Source: CAZFLM01 sp964519955 (GTDB lineage Bacteria; Armatimonadota; Chthonomonadetes; Chthonomonadales; CAJBBX01). From it: a stretch of 64,000 nt of DNA. The stretch spans positions 9,929 through 73,928 of the forward strand of contig CAZFLM010000030.1 in NCBI GenBank assembly GCA_964519955.1, in the 5' to 3' direction. Each line of letters opens with the position of its first letter. Position 1 is the stretch's first letter. A program made the position numbers and the translations under genes. The notes under the pieces were generated by a model. That model worked only from the letters and a program-made list of their open reading frames with translations, made no database searches and was not told the origin of the DNA. Positions 7,288-15,667 of this stretch are shown here, piece after piece.

Positions 7288-9465
7288 ATGGCGGGCTGGA
7301 GCCTGGTCGTGTGGAGGATAGCGATGTGCGGAGTTGCTGCTGCGGTCGCGTCGTCGGTAAGTGCGGCGCCGGAGTGGTCGGGGGCGTTCACGATCGCGCC
7401 GGTGAGCGCGCCGTCGCTGGTACTCGAAGCCGCCGGCTCCGGCGACGCCGCGGGCGCCGTGGTGTCCATCGCCGATCCTACCGGCAAGCCGAACCAGCAG
7501 TGGGTGCTGGTTGCCGACCCCGACGGCTCCTACGCGATCCAGGCCGGGGCGAACCCGGCGCTGGTGCTCTCCGCGGCGGCGGGCGGGGCCGAGAACGGAA
7601 CGCTCATCGTGCTGGAGGCGGACGCCCGGAAGCCCTGGCAGCGCTGGGAGGTGAAGCGCAACCGCGACAACGGCACGGTCAGCCTGATCCCGCGGCACGC
7701 GCCCGGCAAGGGGCTCGACGACTTCGGGGGCGGCAACAAGCCCGGCTCCCGGCAGGATCTGTGGACCTACGACCCGTGGGACGAGCACCTGCAGTGGACC
7801 CTGAAGCCGCTGGCGGGAGCGGCGTACCCCGCCGACCTGCCGAAGCCCGGGGTCATCCACGAGCTGACCTTCGCCGATAGCGCCATCTACCCGGGCACGT
7901 CGCGGCGCGTGACGGTCTTCGTGCCGGCGGAATACGACGGGTCCAAGCCCGCCTGCGTCTACGTGCGCCAGGATGGCTACAACCCGAGCGAGAAGGGCAT
8001 GATCGAGGCGCTCATCGCCGCCAAGGACATGCCGGTGACGATCGGCGTCTTCATCCCGCCCGGAGAACTCCCCGCGCCCATGCCCGGCACCCTCGGCCGG
8101 CGCAACCGGTGCTTCGAGTACGACGCGGTCGGCGACGCCTACGTGCGCTTCGTCACCGAAGAGGTCCTGCCCTTCGTTTCGCGCAAGCTCGGGCTCAAGC
8201 TCTCGTCGAGCGGCAACGACCGGTGCATCGCGGGCTGCAGCAGCGGCGGCATATGCGCGTTCAACGCCGCGTGGGAGCGCCCGGACGCGTTCAGCCGGGT
8301 CTATGCCAACAGCGGCAGCTTCGTCGCGTTCCGCGGAGGCCACGAGTTCCCGACGCTGATCCGCAAGGTCGAGGCCAAGCCCATTCGCGCCTACCTCACC
8401 ACCGGGATGCACGACATGGAGAACTGCGCGGGCGACTGGTACCTTCTCGACCAGGAGATGGACAAGGCGCTCAAGTTCTCGGGCTATGATTACTCCTTCC
8501 GCGCGATCGACGGGCCGCACGGTGCGGGCTGGAATCAGTACTTCTGCGAGGCGATGCGGTTCATCTGGAAGGGGTGGCCCGAGCCTGCGCGCGCCGGCGA
8601 GAGCGCTCCCCGCGTTCGCGACATCATCCTGCCCGGCCAGGCCTGGGAGCCGGTCGCGGGCGACTTCGCGGGAGCGCGGAGCCCGGTCTGCAACTCGAAG
8701 GGCGAGGTGCTCTTCGTCGACGCGAGCGGCCTGACCATCCGGCGCATCGGCGTCGACGGAGCGGTGTCGGCGTTCGCGAAGGCCTCGGGGCGCATCGACG
8801 GCCTGGCGGTGGGCGCGAAGGATGAGGTCTACGCGGTCTCGGCCACGACCGGCAAGGTGCTGCGGTTCGATGCGTCGGGGCACGCCTCGACCGTGGCGGA
8901 AGGGGTGCGCGGCCGGTACGCCGTGGCGCGGCCCGACGGCAGCCTGTACGTGGCAGGTCCGGGCGCGAAAGCCCGCGATGGCGACTGCGTCTGGCTGGTG
9001 AAGGGCGGCCACGCGACGGGGGTCGGCACCGGCCCAAAGCGCGCGACGGGGCTGGCGATCCGCCCGGACCAGTGGCTGCTGGCCGCGGCGGACGGCGATT
9101 CGAAGTGGGTGCACAGCTACCGCATTCAGGATGACGGCACGCTCGCGGACCACGAGCGCTTCTACTGGCTGCACGTGGCCGACTGGGACGACGATGCGGG
9201 CGCGGAGTCGGTCTGCTACTCCCGCGAGGGCCGCATGCTGACCGCGACGCGCATGGGCGTGCAGGTGAGCGCGGACGACGGCCCGACGCAGGTCATCCTG
9301 CCCCTGCCGAGCCGCGCTCGCGTGACCGGGCTGTGCCTCGGCGGCGCGACCTTCGACACGCTCTACGCCTTCGATGCGGCCGGCAAGCTGTGGCGGCGTG
9401 CGGTGAGGGTGCACGCCGCCGGCGCCTTCACGCCCTGGACGGCGGCGCCCGGCACGCCGCTGTAG
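7288..9465 (+). CDS. Secreted three-module protein: ricin-type lectin, esterase and SMP-30-like propeller
   Basis: About 725 aa with a signal peptide (cleavage near ASSVSAAP). Residues about 35-175 carry three QxW repeats (NQQWVL, WQRWEV, HLQWTL) of a ricin-type carbohydrate-binding trefoil. Residues about 185-440 are an alpha/beta-hydrolase of the enterochelin-esterase/feruloyl-esterase type with nucleophile elbow GCSSGG and the catalytic His in GPHGAGW. The C-terminal 280 residues resemble an SMP-30/gluconolactonase six-bladed propeller. The combination suggests an extracellular carbohydrate esterase acting on plant or microbial polysaccharide. AGAGG is 9 nt before the ATG at 7288; an ATG at 7279 directly abuts the AGAGG and is less likely. 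Confidence 0.85.
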   Translation: MAGWSLVVWRIAMCGVAAAVASSVSAAPEWSGAFTIAPVSAPSLVLEAAGSGDAAGAVVSIADPTGKPNQQWVLVADPDGSYAIQAGANPALVLSAAAGGAENGTLIVLEADARKPWQRWEVKRNRDNGTVSLIPRHAPGKGLDDFGGGNKPGSRQDLWTYDPWDEHLQWTLKPLAGAAYPADLPKPGVIHELTFADSAIYPGTSRRVTVFVPAEYDGSKPACVYVRQDGYNPSEKGMIEALIAAKDMPVTIGVFIPPGELPAPMPGTLGRRNRCFEYDAVGDAYVRFVTEEVLPFVSRKLGLKLSSSGNDRCIAGCSSGGICAFNAAWERPDAFSRVYANSGSFVAFRGGHEFPTLIRKVEAKPIRAYLTTGMHDMENCAGDWYLLDQEMDKALKFSGYDYSFRAIDGPHGAGWNQYFCEAMRFIWKGWPEPARAGESAPRVRDIILPGQAWEPVAGDFAGARSPVCNSKGEVLFVDASGLTIRRIGVDGAVSAFAKASGRIDGLAVGAKDEVYAVSATTGKVLRFDASGHASTVAEGVRGRYAVARPDGSLYVAGPGAKARDGDCVWLVKGGHATGVGTGPKRATGLAIRPDQWLLAAADGDSKWVHSYRIQDDGTLADHERFYWLHVADWDDDAGAESVCYSREGRMLTATRMGVQVSADDGPTQVILPLPSRARVTGLCLGGATFDTLYAFDAAGKLWRRAVRVHAAGAFTPWTAAPGTPL

Positions 9466-9486
9466 TCCGGGCTACGCTCGAGCGCT

Positions 9487-9542
9487 GTGGTGGGATGGGC
9501 CTCCGTGCCCGTCCAGAGCAACTCATGAATAGGTCGCGCTAG
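9487..9542 (+). repeat. 56-bp interspersed hairpin repeat, copy A
   Basis: Matches 30263-30318 at 46 of 56 positions, with the block CAACTCATGAATAGGTCG identical in both. Some differences fall in the stem of an internal hairpin and keep it paired (GC pairs in copy B, one GU in copy A), as in REP-like structured repeats. Confidence 0.7.
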
Positions 9543-9564
9543 TGCTACTCGTGGCTCGACGGGC

Positions 9565-10251
9565 CTAACCTGTCTCGCCTGCCCAGAGCGCCCTGAGCGT
9601 GCCGGCAAGCTCGGCGTCCACGCCTACCGCGTCGAGGAAGGCCTGCGGCAGCGCGTGGACGCAGAGCTTCAGGGTCGTCACGTCGATGGATGAAGGCTTC
9701 GCCGCGGTGACCTGGTCGAGCCCCTGCGCGAGCGCGAGCGACTCGCAGTCGGCGAAGACGGTGCCGTCCAGGCGCGCCCCGGCGAAGTCCGCCCCGCGCA
9801 GGGCGCTGCGGAAGAGGATGGCATCCTCCAGGCAGGCATCGCGCAGGGGCACCCGCTGCAGCGTGGCGTAGGACAGGTTGGCCGACTTCAGGTTGGCGCC
9901 GGTCATGTCGCTGTCGCTGATGGCTGCGTGCCTCAGGTTGGCCATCTCCAGGTTCGCGGAGCGAAGGCCGGATCCCCGGAGGTCGGCTCCCTCCATCTGG
10001 GCGCCAACCAGGTACGCATCGTCGAACGTGGCCTTGGCGGCGTCGGTGGAGTAGAAGTTGGCGCAGAGCAGCCGAGCGCCCGATAGGTCGGCCCCGTTCA
10101 GGCACGAGAGTACGAACGACGCCTCCGCCAGGTCCTGGCCGCGCAGGTCCGCGTTTCTCAGGTCGAGCCCCTTGAAATCGTAGCCCTTGAGGCGATCCAC
10201 CTCCAGCCGATGCATCACCTCGCCAGTCGCCCTGTGCCTGATCTCGATCAC
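9565..10251 (-). CDS. Pentapeptide repeat protein
   Basis: 228 aa. About 25 tandem A(D/N)LxG-type pentapeptides (for example LRNADLRGQDL, GADLSGARL, GANLKSANL) cover residues about 20-160 and should form a right-handed quadrilateral beta-helix. The N-terminus (IEIRHRATGEVMHRLE) resembles the short cap common in cytoplasmic pentapeptide proteins, and a helical tail follows. The GTG start at 10251 has AGGAGG about 10 nt upstream. An extended frame to 10569 runs antisense into the next gene and is rejected. Some family members mimic DNA and bind gyrase; no such role is indicated here. Confidence 0.88.
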   Translation of the reverse strand: MIEIRHRATGEVMHRLEVDRLKGYDFKGLDLRNADLRGQDLAEASFVLSCLNGADLSGARLLCANFYSTDAAKATFDDAYLVGAQMEGADLRGSGLRSANLEMANLRHAAISDSDMTGANLKSANLSYATLQRVPLRDACLEDAILFRSALRGADFAGARLDGTVFADCESLALAQGLDQVTAAKPSSIDVTTLKLCVHALPQAFLDAVGVDAELAGTLRALWAGETG

Positions 10252-10390
10252 GCGGCTTGCTCCTCCTGTCGTACCCGGTTGCCCCCTCTCTTGGCGCCGG
10301 GCGGCCGGTGTTCCTGCGAACCCGCCACGGTCGGCCGGCAGGACACGAGCCGCGCCTCGCCGTAGTACCAACGGGACGGAGGTGGCGGCG

Positions 10391-12028
10391 ATGCGAGTGA
10401 GACAGGTTCGGGTAGTGCTGCTGTGCGCGGCGGTGCTGGCGGCGGGGCGCGCGGGGGCGCAGGGGGACGCGTTCGCCATCCGGGGCATCAAGGGGCTCTG
10501 GTGGGAGGGCATCGAGAAGTACCGGCTGGCCTTGCCGTGGCTGGCGCAGCACAAGCTGAACTTCCTCATGCTCTGCTACAGCTCGTTCCCCGCGAGCGGC
10601 TCGGACTGGCGCGCCGACTACACGCCGAAGGAGCTGGCCCAGTTCCGCGAGCTGAACCGGCAGGCGGACGGGCTCGGCGTGCGCACGTGCCTCTCGTTCA
10701 ACCCCGGCATCTGGAGCAAGCCCCCGCTGACGTACTCGTCGGAGCGCGACTACGGTCTGGCGCTGCGCAAGGTCCGGATGCTGCACGACGTCGGCTTCCG
10801 CTGGTTCTCCGTCTGCCTCGACGACATCGGCCGCGAGCTGGAGCCCGCCGACCGGGAGCGTTACGGCACGCTGCAGGCCGCACAGTGCGACTTCGTCAAC
10901 CGGCTGTGGGCGGACCTGAAGCGCCTCGACCCCGACGCGCGCCTCATCTTCTGCCCCAGCGCCTACACCACCGAGGACGCCCGCGCGCACCAGGACTACA
11001 TCCGCACCGTCGGCGAGACGCTGGACCCCGGCGTCCTCGTCTTCTGGACCGGCCCGACCGTGTGCTCGACCACCATCACCGCGGAGGACGCCCGCACGTT
11101 CGCGCGCTGGATAGGCCGCAAGCCCTTCGTGTGGGACAACTACCCGGTCAACGACATGTTCCCCTGGCGTCCGCTGCTGGCCCCGGTGCGCGGGCGGTCC
11201 GCCGACCTGGCAGGCGAGGTGGCCGGCTACCTGGCGAACCCGATGAAGCAGTGGCACGCCTCGACGCTTCCGCTCGCCACGCTGGCCGAGTACCTGAGCG
11301 ACCCGGCCCACTACAGCCCCAACGCCGCCCTCGGTCGTGCCATTGCGGCCTATCCGAAGGCCTCGCGCCCGATCGTGCGTGAGTTGATGGCGCTCTACGG
11401 CTCCTCGTTCCTCGGCCAGCCCGGCTACCCGCCCAAGCCGCGCCCGGCCTCGCGCGACGAGGCCCGCACGCTGCTGCCTCGCTACCGGGCGCTGGCGCGC
11501 GGCCTGGCGGCTGATCGAGCGCTGAGCGGGCTCTGGGAGGACGTGCGGCCGACCGTCGAGGCGGACGTGCGCGACCTGGAGCGGCGCTCGCGCGACCGGC
11601 GCTACGCGTCGCCGCTGAAGGCGCTCGGCGACGACTTCGAGGGCGGGGCGGGCGAGGTGTACGGCTTCTCCCAGTTCGGTCGCGTGGCGAACTACGTCTA
11701 CGCGACACCGACCGGACGCAGCGCGATGCGGGCCGCGTTCTGGCTGCAGACGGTGCCGCGCAATGGCGCGACGCTGCGGCTGGTGGCACGCGACGACGAC
11801 TCGCGCAAGAAGCTCCGGGTCGCCATCGCGATGAACGGGCAGGCGCTCGTCGACGGCCCGTCGCCCTTCCGCAGCGAGGACTGGACGACGCGGACGTTCG
11901 AGGTGCCCACCGCGGCGCTGCACGCGGGCCGCAACGAGTTGGTCGTGCGCAACCTGGAGCCCGCCGGCGTGCAGGGCATGCCGCCGTGGTTCATGGTCGC
12001 GGAGGCGGAGCTGGTCCTGGCGCGGTAG
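10391..12028 (+). CDS. GH84-like beta-N-acetylglucosaminidase, secreted
   Basis: 545 aa with a signal peptide (cleavage near GRAGAQG, residue 24). The (beta/alpha)8-type catalytic region has the paired aspartates CLDDIG (D144-D145), the position of the substrate-assisted DD pair of GH84 enzymes. It also has WTGP near 219 and WDNYPVND at 248-255, which matches the conserved W-x-N-x-P-V-N-D loop binding the N-acetyl group. The last 100 residues look like a beta-sandwich sugar-binding domain. GGAGGTG lies 6 nt before the ATG. The gene is divergent from the pentapeptide gene over a 140-bp shared upstream region. Expected role: removal of GlcNAc from glycans. Confidence 0.82.
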   Translation: MRVRQVRVVLLCAAVLAAGRAGAQGDAFAIRGIKGLWWEGIEKYRLALPWLAQHKLNFLMLCYSSFPASGSDWRADYTPKELAQFRELNRQADGLGVRTCLSFNPGIWSKPPLTYSSERDYGLALRKVRMLHDVGFRWFSVCLDDIGRELEPADRERYGTLQAAQCDFVNRLWADLKRLDPDARLIFCPSAYTTEDARAHQDYIRTVGETLDPGVLVFWTGPTVCSTTITAEDARTFARWIGRKPFVWDNYPVNDMFPWRPLLAPVRGRSADLAGEVAGYLANPMKQWHASTLPLATLAEYLSDPAHYSPNAALGRAIAAYPKASRPIVRELMALYGSSFLGQPGYPPKPRPASRDEARTLLPRYRALARGLAADRALSGLWEDVRPTVEADVRDLERRSRDRRYASPLKALGDDFEGGAGEVYGFSQFGRVANYVYATPTGRSAMRAAFWLQTVPRNGATLRLVARDDDSRKKLRVAIAMNGQALVDGPSPFRSEDWTTRTFEVPTAALHAGRNELVVRNLEPAGVQGMPPWFMVAEAELVLAR

Positions 12029-12048
12029 GGACGCTGCTTGCGGCGTCC
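12026..12048. repeat. 23-bp hairpin repeat between convergent genes, copy 1
   Basis: A GGACGC...GCGTCC stem. It is 22/23 identical to 61189-61211, which also lies between two convergent genes. It could act as a bidirectional terminator. Confidence 0.6.
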
Positions 12049-12051
12049 AGC

Positions 12052-12552
12052 CTACGATGCCGCCTCCAACTCGCACAGCGGCACGAACTCGACCGCGAAC
12101 TGGCCGGTGTCGAGGTCGACGTAGCGGACGAGCGGCTCCATGCCCGCCAGCGCCATCCTCTCGTAGCGGCCGGCGATGCTGAGGTCGGGGTAGCGGTCCA
12201 GCATGCGCGGGTCGAGCGCGATGGAGGTCTGCCAGGCGCGGCACGCCTCGCCCACGCTCTGCCGGTACTTCAGGTAGAGCAGGCCGGCTAGGCGCCACAG
12301 CTCGGCGTTGCGCCGGTTCGCGGGCAGGTCGAGCGCGCTCTCCACGTAGGGCAGCAGATCGTCGCTGCGGCCTGTGCGCAGGAGGCACTGCAGGACGTAG
12401 ACGCCGACGCCGGGTGGCGATAGCCGGGGCTCGGCGGCCAGGAAGAGCGGGAGAGCTGCTTCGTAGTCACGCTTGTCGAAGTGCGCGAGTGCTTTGCGGA
12501 GGGTTGCGGACGGCGTGTCGCCCTTGCCCCCGGTGCGTCTGGTGGCGAACAT
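12052..12552 (-). CDS. TPR-like helical repeat protein, unknown function
   Basis: 166 aa, no signal peptide or membrane segment. Three helix-turn-helix units (for example ALAHFDKRDYEAALPLFLAAE and ELWRLAGLLYLKYRQSVGEA) have tetratricopeptide spacing, suggesting a small protein-binding scaffold. The Met start is followed by a basic tail (FATRRTGGKG). It faces the GH84 gene tail to tail with only 23 bp between stops, a space filled by the hairpin repeat. No specific family is recognised. Confidence 0.65.
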   Translation of the reverse strand: MFATRRTGGKGDTPSATLRKALAHFDKRDYEAALPLFLAAEPRLSPPGVGVYVLQCLLRTGRSDDLLPYVESALDLPANRRNAELWRLAGLLYLKYRQSVGEACRAWQTSIALDPRMLDRYPDLSIAGRYERMALAGMEPLVRYVDLDTGQFAVEFVPLCELEAAS

Positions 12553-12685
12553 GGTGATCCCCGTTGTGCCGTGACTCCCGGGGGGCAGCGGAGGGCAGGC
12601 GGCATACCACTATACGCGTCAGACGACGGGGCTCAATGGAAGGTTCCGGGCCGCGGCGGGGATTTGCGGGGCGGGGTAGGACAGG

Positions 12686-12705
12686 GGGGCGGACCTCGCC
12701 GCCCC
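12686..12705 (-). terminator. GC hairpin after the NADAR gene
   Basis: A 7-bp GC stem (12686-12692 with 12699-12705) and 6-nt loop lie about 33 nt past the stop of the last gene of the minus-strand run. No clear U-tract. Confidence 0.4.
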
Positions 12706-12737
12706 GCCCCCGCCTGCTGCATGGTATCTTGGGCTGC

Positions 12738-13193
12738 CTAGCCCTTGGCGAGCTGCTCGCGCACCTCCATGAGGATCTTGCCCAGCCAGTTCAGCCCGCT
12801 GCCGTCGCCTCCGTCTCCCCACTCACTGTCGTTCGCGGTGTGCTCGACGATCCGTGCATCCCCCGTTCCGAGCAGGATGGCCCGCAGGTCGTCGTGCTGC
12901 GTGAACTTGGCGAGAACCGCCCGGCGCATGCAGTCGAGCCGCACCTGGTCCCACTCGGGGCGCCGCGGCTTCGACCGATCTCGGCCCATGCGAGCCGCGT
13001 CCATGGCGCCGCGAGTTCGTCGTATGGCCTCGCGCCACTCCTCGCCGCCCTCCTGGCCCACGAACTTCTGCGCCTGGAACCAGTGCTCGGTGGTCGGCCA
13101 CTCGCCGTCCTCCATCGCGATCGGGTACCGCGCGAAGTTGGAGAAGCAGCCGTACTCATCGCTGGTTCGGTAGAACTCAATCGTCTCGGCCAT
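12738..13193 (-). CDS. NADAR family protein (YbiA-like N-glycosidase)
   Basis: 151 aa, full length for the NADAR/DUF1768 family. Typical features are EFYRTSDEYGCFSNF at the N-terminus, PTTEHWFQAQKF near 35-46 and the C-terminal GxGLNWLGKILMEVRE. Known members hydrolyse riboflavin-pathway intermediates or remove ADP-ribose from DNA/RNA bases. GGAGGG is 9 nt before the ATG. The gene starts 20 nt after the Agl23-like gene and is the last of a four-gene minus-strand run. Why a NADAR enzyme sits with sugar and membrane genes is not clear. Confidence 0.9.
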   Translation of the reverse strand: MAETIEFYRTSDEYGCFSNFARYPIAMEDGEWPTTEHWFQAQKFVGQEGGEEWREAIRRTRGAMDAARMGRDRSKPRRPEWDQVRLDCMRRAVLAKFTQHDDLRAILLGTGDARIVEHTANDSEWGDGGDGSGLNWLGKILMEVREQLAKG

Positions 13194-13213
13194 GCGGTCG
13201 TTCCCTCCGCGCG

Positions 13214-14923
13214 TCACTCGTACTTCGGATCGATCGGCTCTTCCTTCGGCTTGGGCCGGGTCTTCAGGTACTGCTCCCACAGGTCCATGCGCACAAAGCA
13301 CTCGTAGATGGCGCCGGGGCGCAGGCCGAAGTAGCCCGTCATCAGGTGCGTCGCGTCCAGCTTCTTCGTCACCGGCTCGTCCATGCTGCTCGACACGATG
13401 ACCACCGGGATGCGTGGGTCGGCGGCGGACGCTTCGGTCCAGTACCCGATGTTCTCCAGGCGGCGCAGGTACCACGGCAGCGGCCAGTAGTACCCGTCGT
13501 CGGAGATGATCTGCACGACCATCTTGCTGCCGTTCGGGTGCGCCTTCGCCAGGTCCTCGACCCGGTTGGCCAGGTTCTGCACGTCCGGCGAGGTCTGCGC
13601 GTACGCATACGGGTTGCGGCTCGCAGTCGCGTAGCGGAAGTTGAGCGAGCAGGCCTGGCGTGCCAGGTGCAGGTAGCCCGCGATCAGCACCGCGGCCACG
13701 ACTAGTCGGATGACTAGATGCCGCCGCGAGCCGAGCATCGCCGCCGCTCCGTACCCCGCCGGAATGGTCATCGCGTTCAGGAAGCCCACCGCGCACCAGG
13801 GCGTCTTGTACGGGATCGCCGTGTAGATCGCCAGCAGCCCGAAGCCGACGACCGCGTAGAAGACCACCACGGCCCGGGTGCCAGGGGACGGGCCGGCGGC
13901 AGTGCCGGGCGCCTCCCGGCCCCCTATACTGGGGGAGTCCAGGTCGTGGGTGAGCGAGTCGGCTCCGTTGCCAGGGGGCGGGGGACTGCCTGCGCCACCG
14001 TCCACTCCCCCAGAATTGGGGGCTGGGGGGCTAACGCGCCTCCGCACGGCCAGCATGCCCGCAACCGCCAGCACCGCGATGAACCCCTCGGTGTAGGGCG
14101 CGCCGCCCTCGCGCCGGCTCCAGAAGACCGTCTCCAGGTAGTAGGCCATCGGATGGCGGTGCAGCCCCGTCGAGTGGCCCCGCCGCGTCCAGATGGCGTA
14201 GGAGCGCACCAGGTCGACCGGGCCGCGCATGTTCCTGCCGAAGCAGGAGAGGCACAGGCTCGCGACGACTAGCCCCACGACGACCGAGACGGCCACCCAC
14301 CTCGCGTCCTTGGCGAAGCGCTGCCGGAGATCGGTCCCGCGCCCGGCGACCCACAGCCCGAGCGCCGCCGCCGCGAACACGAGCACCGCCGTCTCCTTCG
14401 ACGCCGGCATCAGCCCCGCGAACGCCCCCGCCGCCACCAGCCAGCCGGGCTTCCGCGAGGCCAGGTAGCGCGCCCCGCATACGAACACCGCCTGAGCGAA
14501 GAAGACGAACAGCATCTCCTGGATGTAGTGGCGGCTGTAGTAGACATGGGCCGGGGAGAGCGCGGCCAGGAGCGCGGCCAGGAGCGCGGCCTTCCGCCCG
14601 ATCTTGAAGCTCAGCCCGAGCGGCAGCAGCACGAGGGCCGCGCCGAACAGCACCGTCACGAGGCGGTAGTCGGCCTCGCGCGTATCGCCGAACGTCTTGA
14701 CGCCGCGCGCCGCGATCACCGGCAGCGTGGCGTAGTAGAGAGTCGGCCCGTGGAACTCGTCGGGGTCGTACTTGTAGGTGCCCTCTTGCCAGAGGACGCG
14801 GAACTTCTCGGCGTGCACCGACTCGTCGGGGTGGAAGGGGCGCTCCCCGAGCTGCGGCAGGCGGAGCGAAAGCGCAAGGGCGAGGACGAGGGCCGCGCCA
14901 ACCCAGTAGGCGACCCGCTTCAT
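13214..14923 (-). CDS. Agl23-like membrane protein (TIGR03663, GT-C/ArnT-like fold)
   Basis: 569 aa with about ten hydrophobic helices. After TM1 comes FHPDESVHAEKF (D33-E34), the acidic first-loop motif of GT-C glycosyltransferases that use lipid-linked sugars. The whole matches the family called flippase-activity-associated Agl23. Residues about 298-349 are a Pro/Gly/Ser-rich insertion encoded by a palindromic repeat (see 13920-14022) in a loop between helices. The start overlaps the ThuA stop by 4 nt (ATGA), so the genes are translationally coupled. Likely role: membrane step in surface-glycan assembly. Confidence 0.85.
   Translation of the reverse strand: MKRVAYWVGAALVLALALSLRLPQLGERPFHPDESVHAEKFRVLWQEGTYKYDPDEFHGPTLYYATLPVIAARGVKTFGDTREADYRLVTVLFGAALVLLPLGLSFKIGRKAALLAALLAALSPAHVYYSRHYIQEMLFVFFAQAVFVCGARYLASRKPGWLVAAGAFAGLMPASKETAVLVFAAAALGLWVAGRGTDLRQRFAKDARWVAVSVVVGLVVASLCLSCFGRNMRGPVDLVRSYAIWTRRGHSTGLHRHPMAYYLETVFWSRREGGAPYTEGFIAVLAVAGMLAVRRRVSPPAPNSGGVDGGAGSPPPPGNGADSLTHDLDSPSIGGREAPGTAAGPSPGTRAVVVFYAVVGFGLLAIYTAIPYKTPWCAVGFLNAMTIPAGYGAAAMLGSRRHLVIRLVVAAVLIAGYLHLARQACSLNFRYATASRNPYAYAQTSPDVQNLANRVEDLAKAHPNGSKMVVQIISDDGYYWPLPWYLRRLENIGYWTEASAADPRIPVVIVSSSMDEPVTKKLDATHLMTGYFGLRPGAIYECFVRMDLWEQYLKTRPKPKEEPIDPKYE
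13920..14022. repeat. Palindromic repeat element inside the Agl23-like gene
   Basis: The two ends (13920-13938 and 14004-14022) form a 19-bp imperfect inverted repeat with ACTCCCCCAG...GGGGG arms, and each arm folds on itself. The length keeps the reading frame open, so the element is translated as low-complexity sequence. Confidence 0.65.
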
Positions 14924-15660
14924 CTCAGCTTCCGCGCCACCCAGAGGATCGAGCGCCCGAGCAGCTTCCGGTAGTTGGCGTCGGCGAATGCGACGTGGCC
15001 GTGGCCGGGCTGCAGGTAGACCACCCGCGCCTTGCCGTACTGCCACGTCCACCCGACGACGCGGCTGCTCTCCGGGTGGTCGGCGGTCAGCAGGGCATGG
15101 GCCTTCGGCGAGACCCAGTAGCCGCCGTACACCTCATCCACGATGTCGAAGTCGGCCATGCCGCGCGTGATCGGGTGCTTGGCGTCGGCGATGGCGACCT
15201 TGTGCGGCACATCGTCGCGGAAGGTCGAGGGCTTCCAGTCGACCCCGTCGATCGTCTCGGGCGCGAGCAGGTACTTGCCGCCGATCATGGCGGCGTAGTC
15301 CGGCCACGCGGCATAGGCGCAGAGCGTGTGGTGCAGCGCGACGACGCCCTTGCCGGCCTTGACCGTCTCGGTGAGCCACGCCTTCTCCTGATCGGGGAGG
15401 GACTGGGGCATGTCGTAGAACACGACCACGTCGTACTCGCCGCGCTTCTCGGGCGCGAACATGGCGTTCGCCTTCGGATGCTGGACCTCGGTCCACTCGA
15501 TTCCCTCGAGGGAGTTCAGCATCGCGACGAACGGTTCCCGCTCGAAGTCGTGACCACCCGTGACCACCAGAACGCGGACCTTCTTGGCCGCGGCGCCCGC
15601 GCCCATTGGGTGCAGGCCGAATGCCACGACAAGCGCGGCGAGCAGCGCGAATCTCAACAC
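14920..15660 (-). CDS. ThuA domain-containing protein, exported
   Basis: 246 aa with a signal peptide (cleavage near GAGAAAKK). The class-I-glutamine-amidotransferase-like ThuA fold begins with VRVLVVTGGHDFE, includes VALHHTLC near 110 and ends with the family's GRSILW segment. ThuA is linked to trehalose/sugar utilisation, but its biochemical activity is poorly defined. The GTG start at 15660 has AGGAGGG 5 nt upstream. It begins 7 nt after the isomerase gene and overlaps the next gene by ATGA. The protein is distinct from the second ThuA copy at 22923-23744. Confidence 0.9.
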   Translation of the reverse strand: MLRFALLAALVVAFGLHPMGAGAAAKKVRVLVVTGGHDFEREPFVAMLNSLEGIEWTEVQHPKANAMFAPEKRGEYDVVVFYDMPQSLPDQEKAWLTETVKAGKGVVALHHTLCAYAAWPDYAAMIGGKYLLAPETIDGVDWKPSTFRDDVPHKVAIADAKHPITRGMADFDIVDEVYGGYWVSPKAHALLTADHPESSRVVGWTWQYGKARVVYLQPGHGHVAFADANYRKLLGRSILWVARKLR

Positions 15661-15667
15661 AACCCTC

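Noticed and set aside
9545..12388. Very long open frame antisense to the pentapeptide and GH84 genes
   Set aside because: Long stop-free antisense frames are expected at this GC content; the product is Arg/Ala/Pro-rich without domains, while the opposite strands encode clear families.
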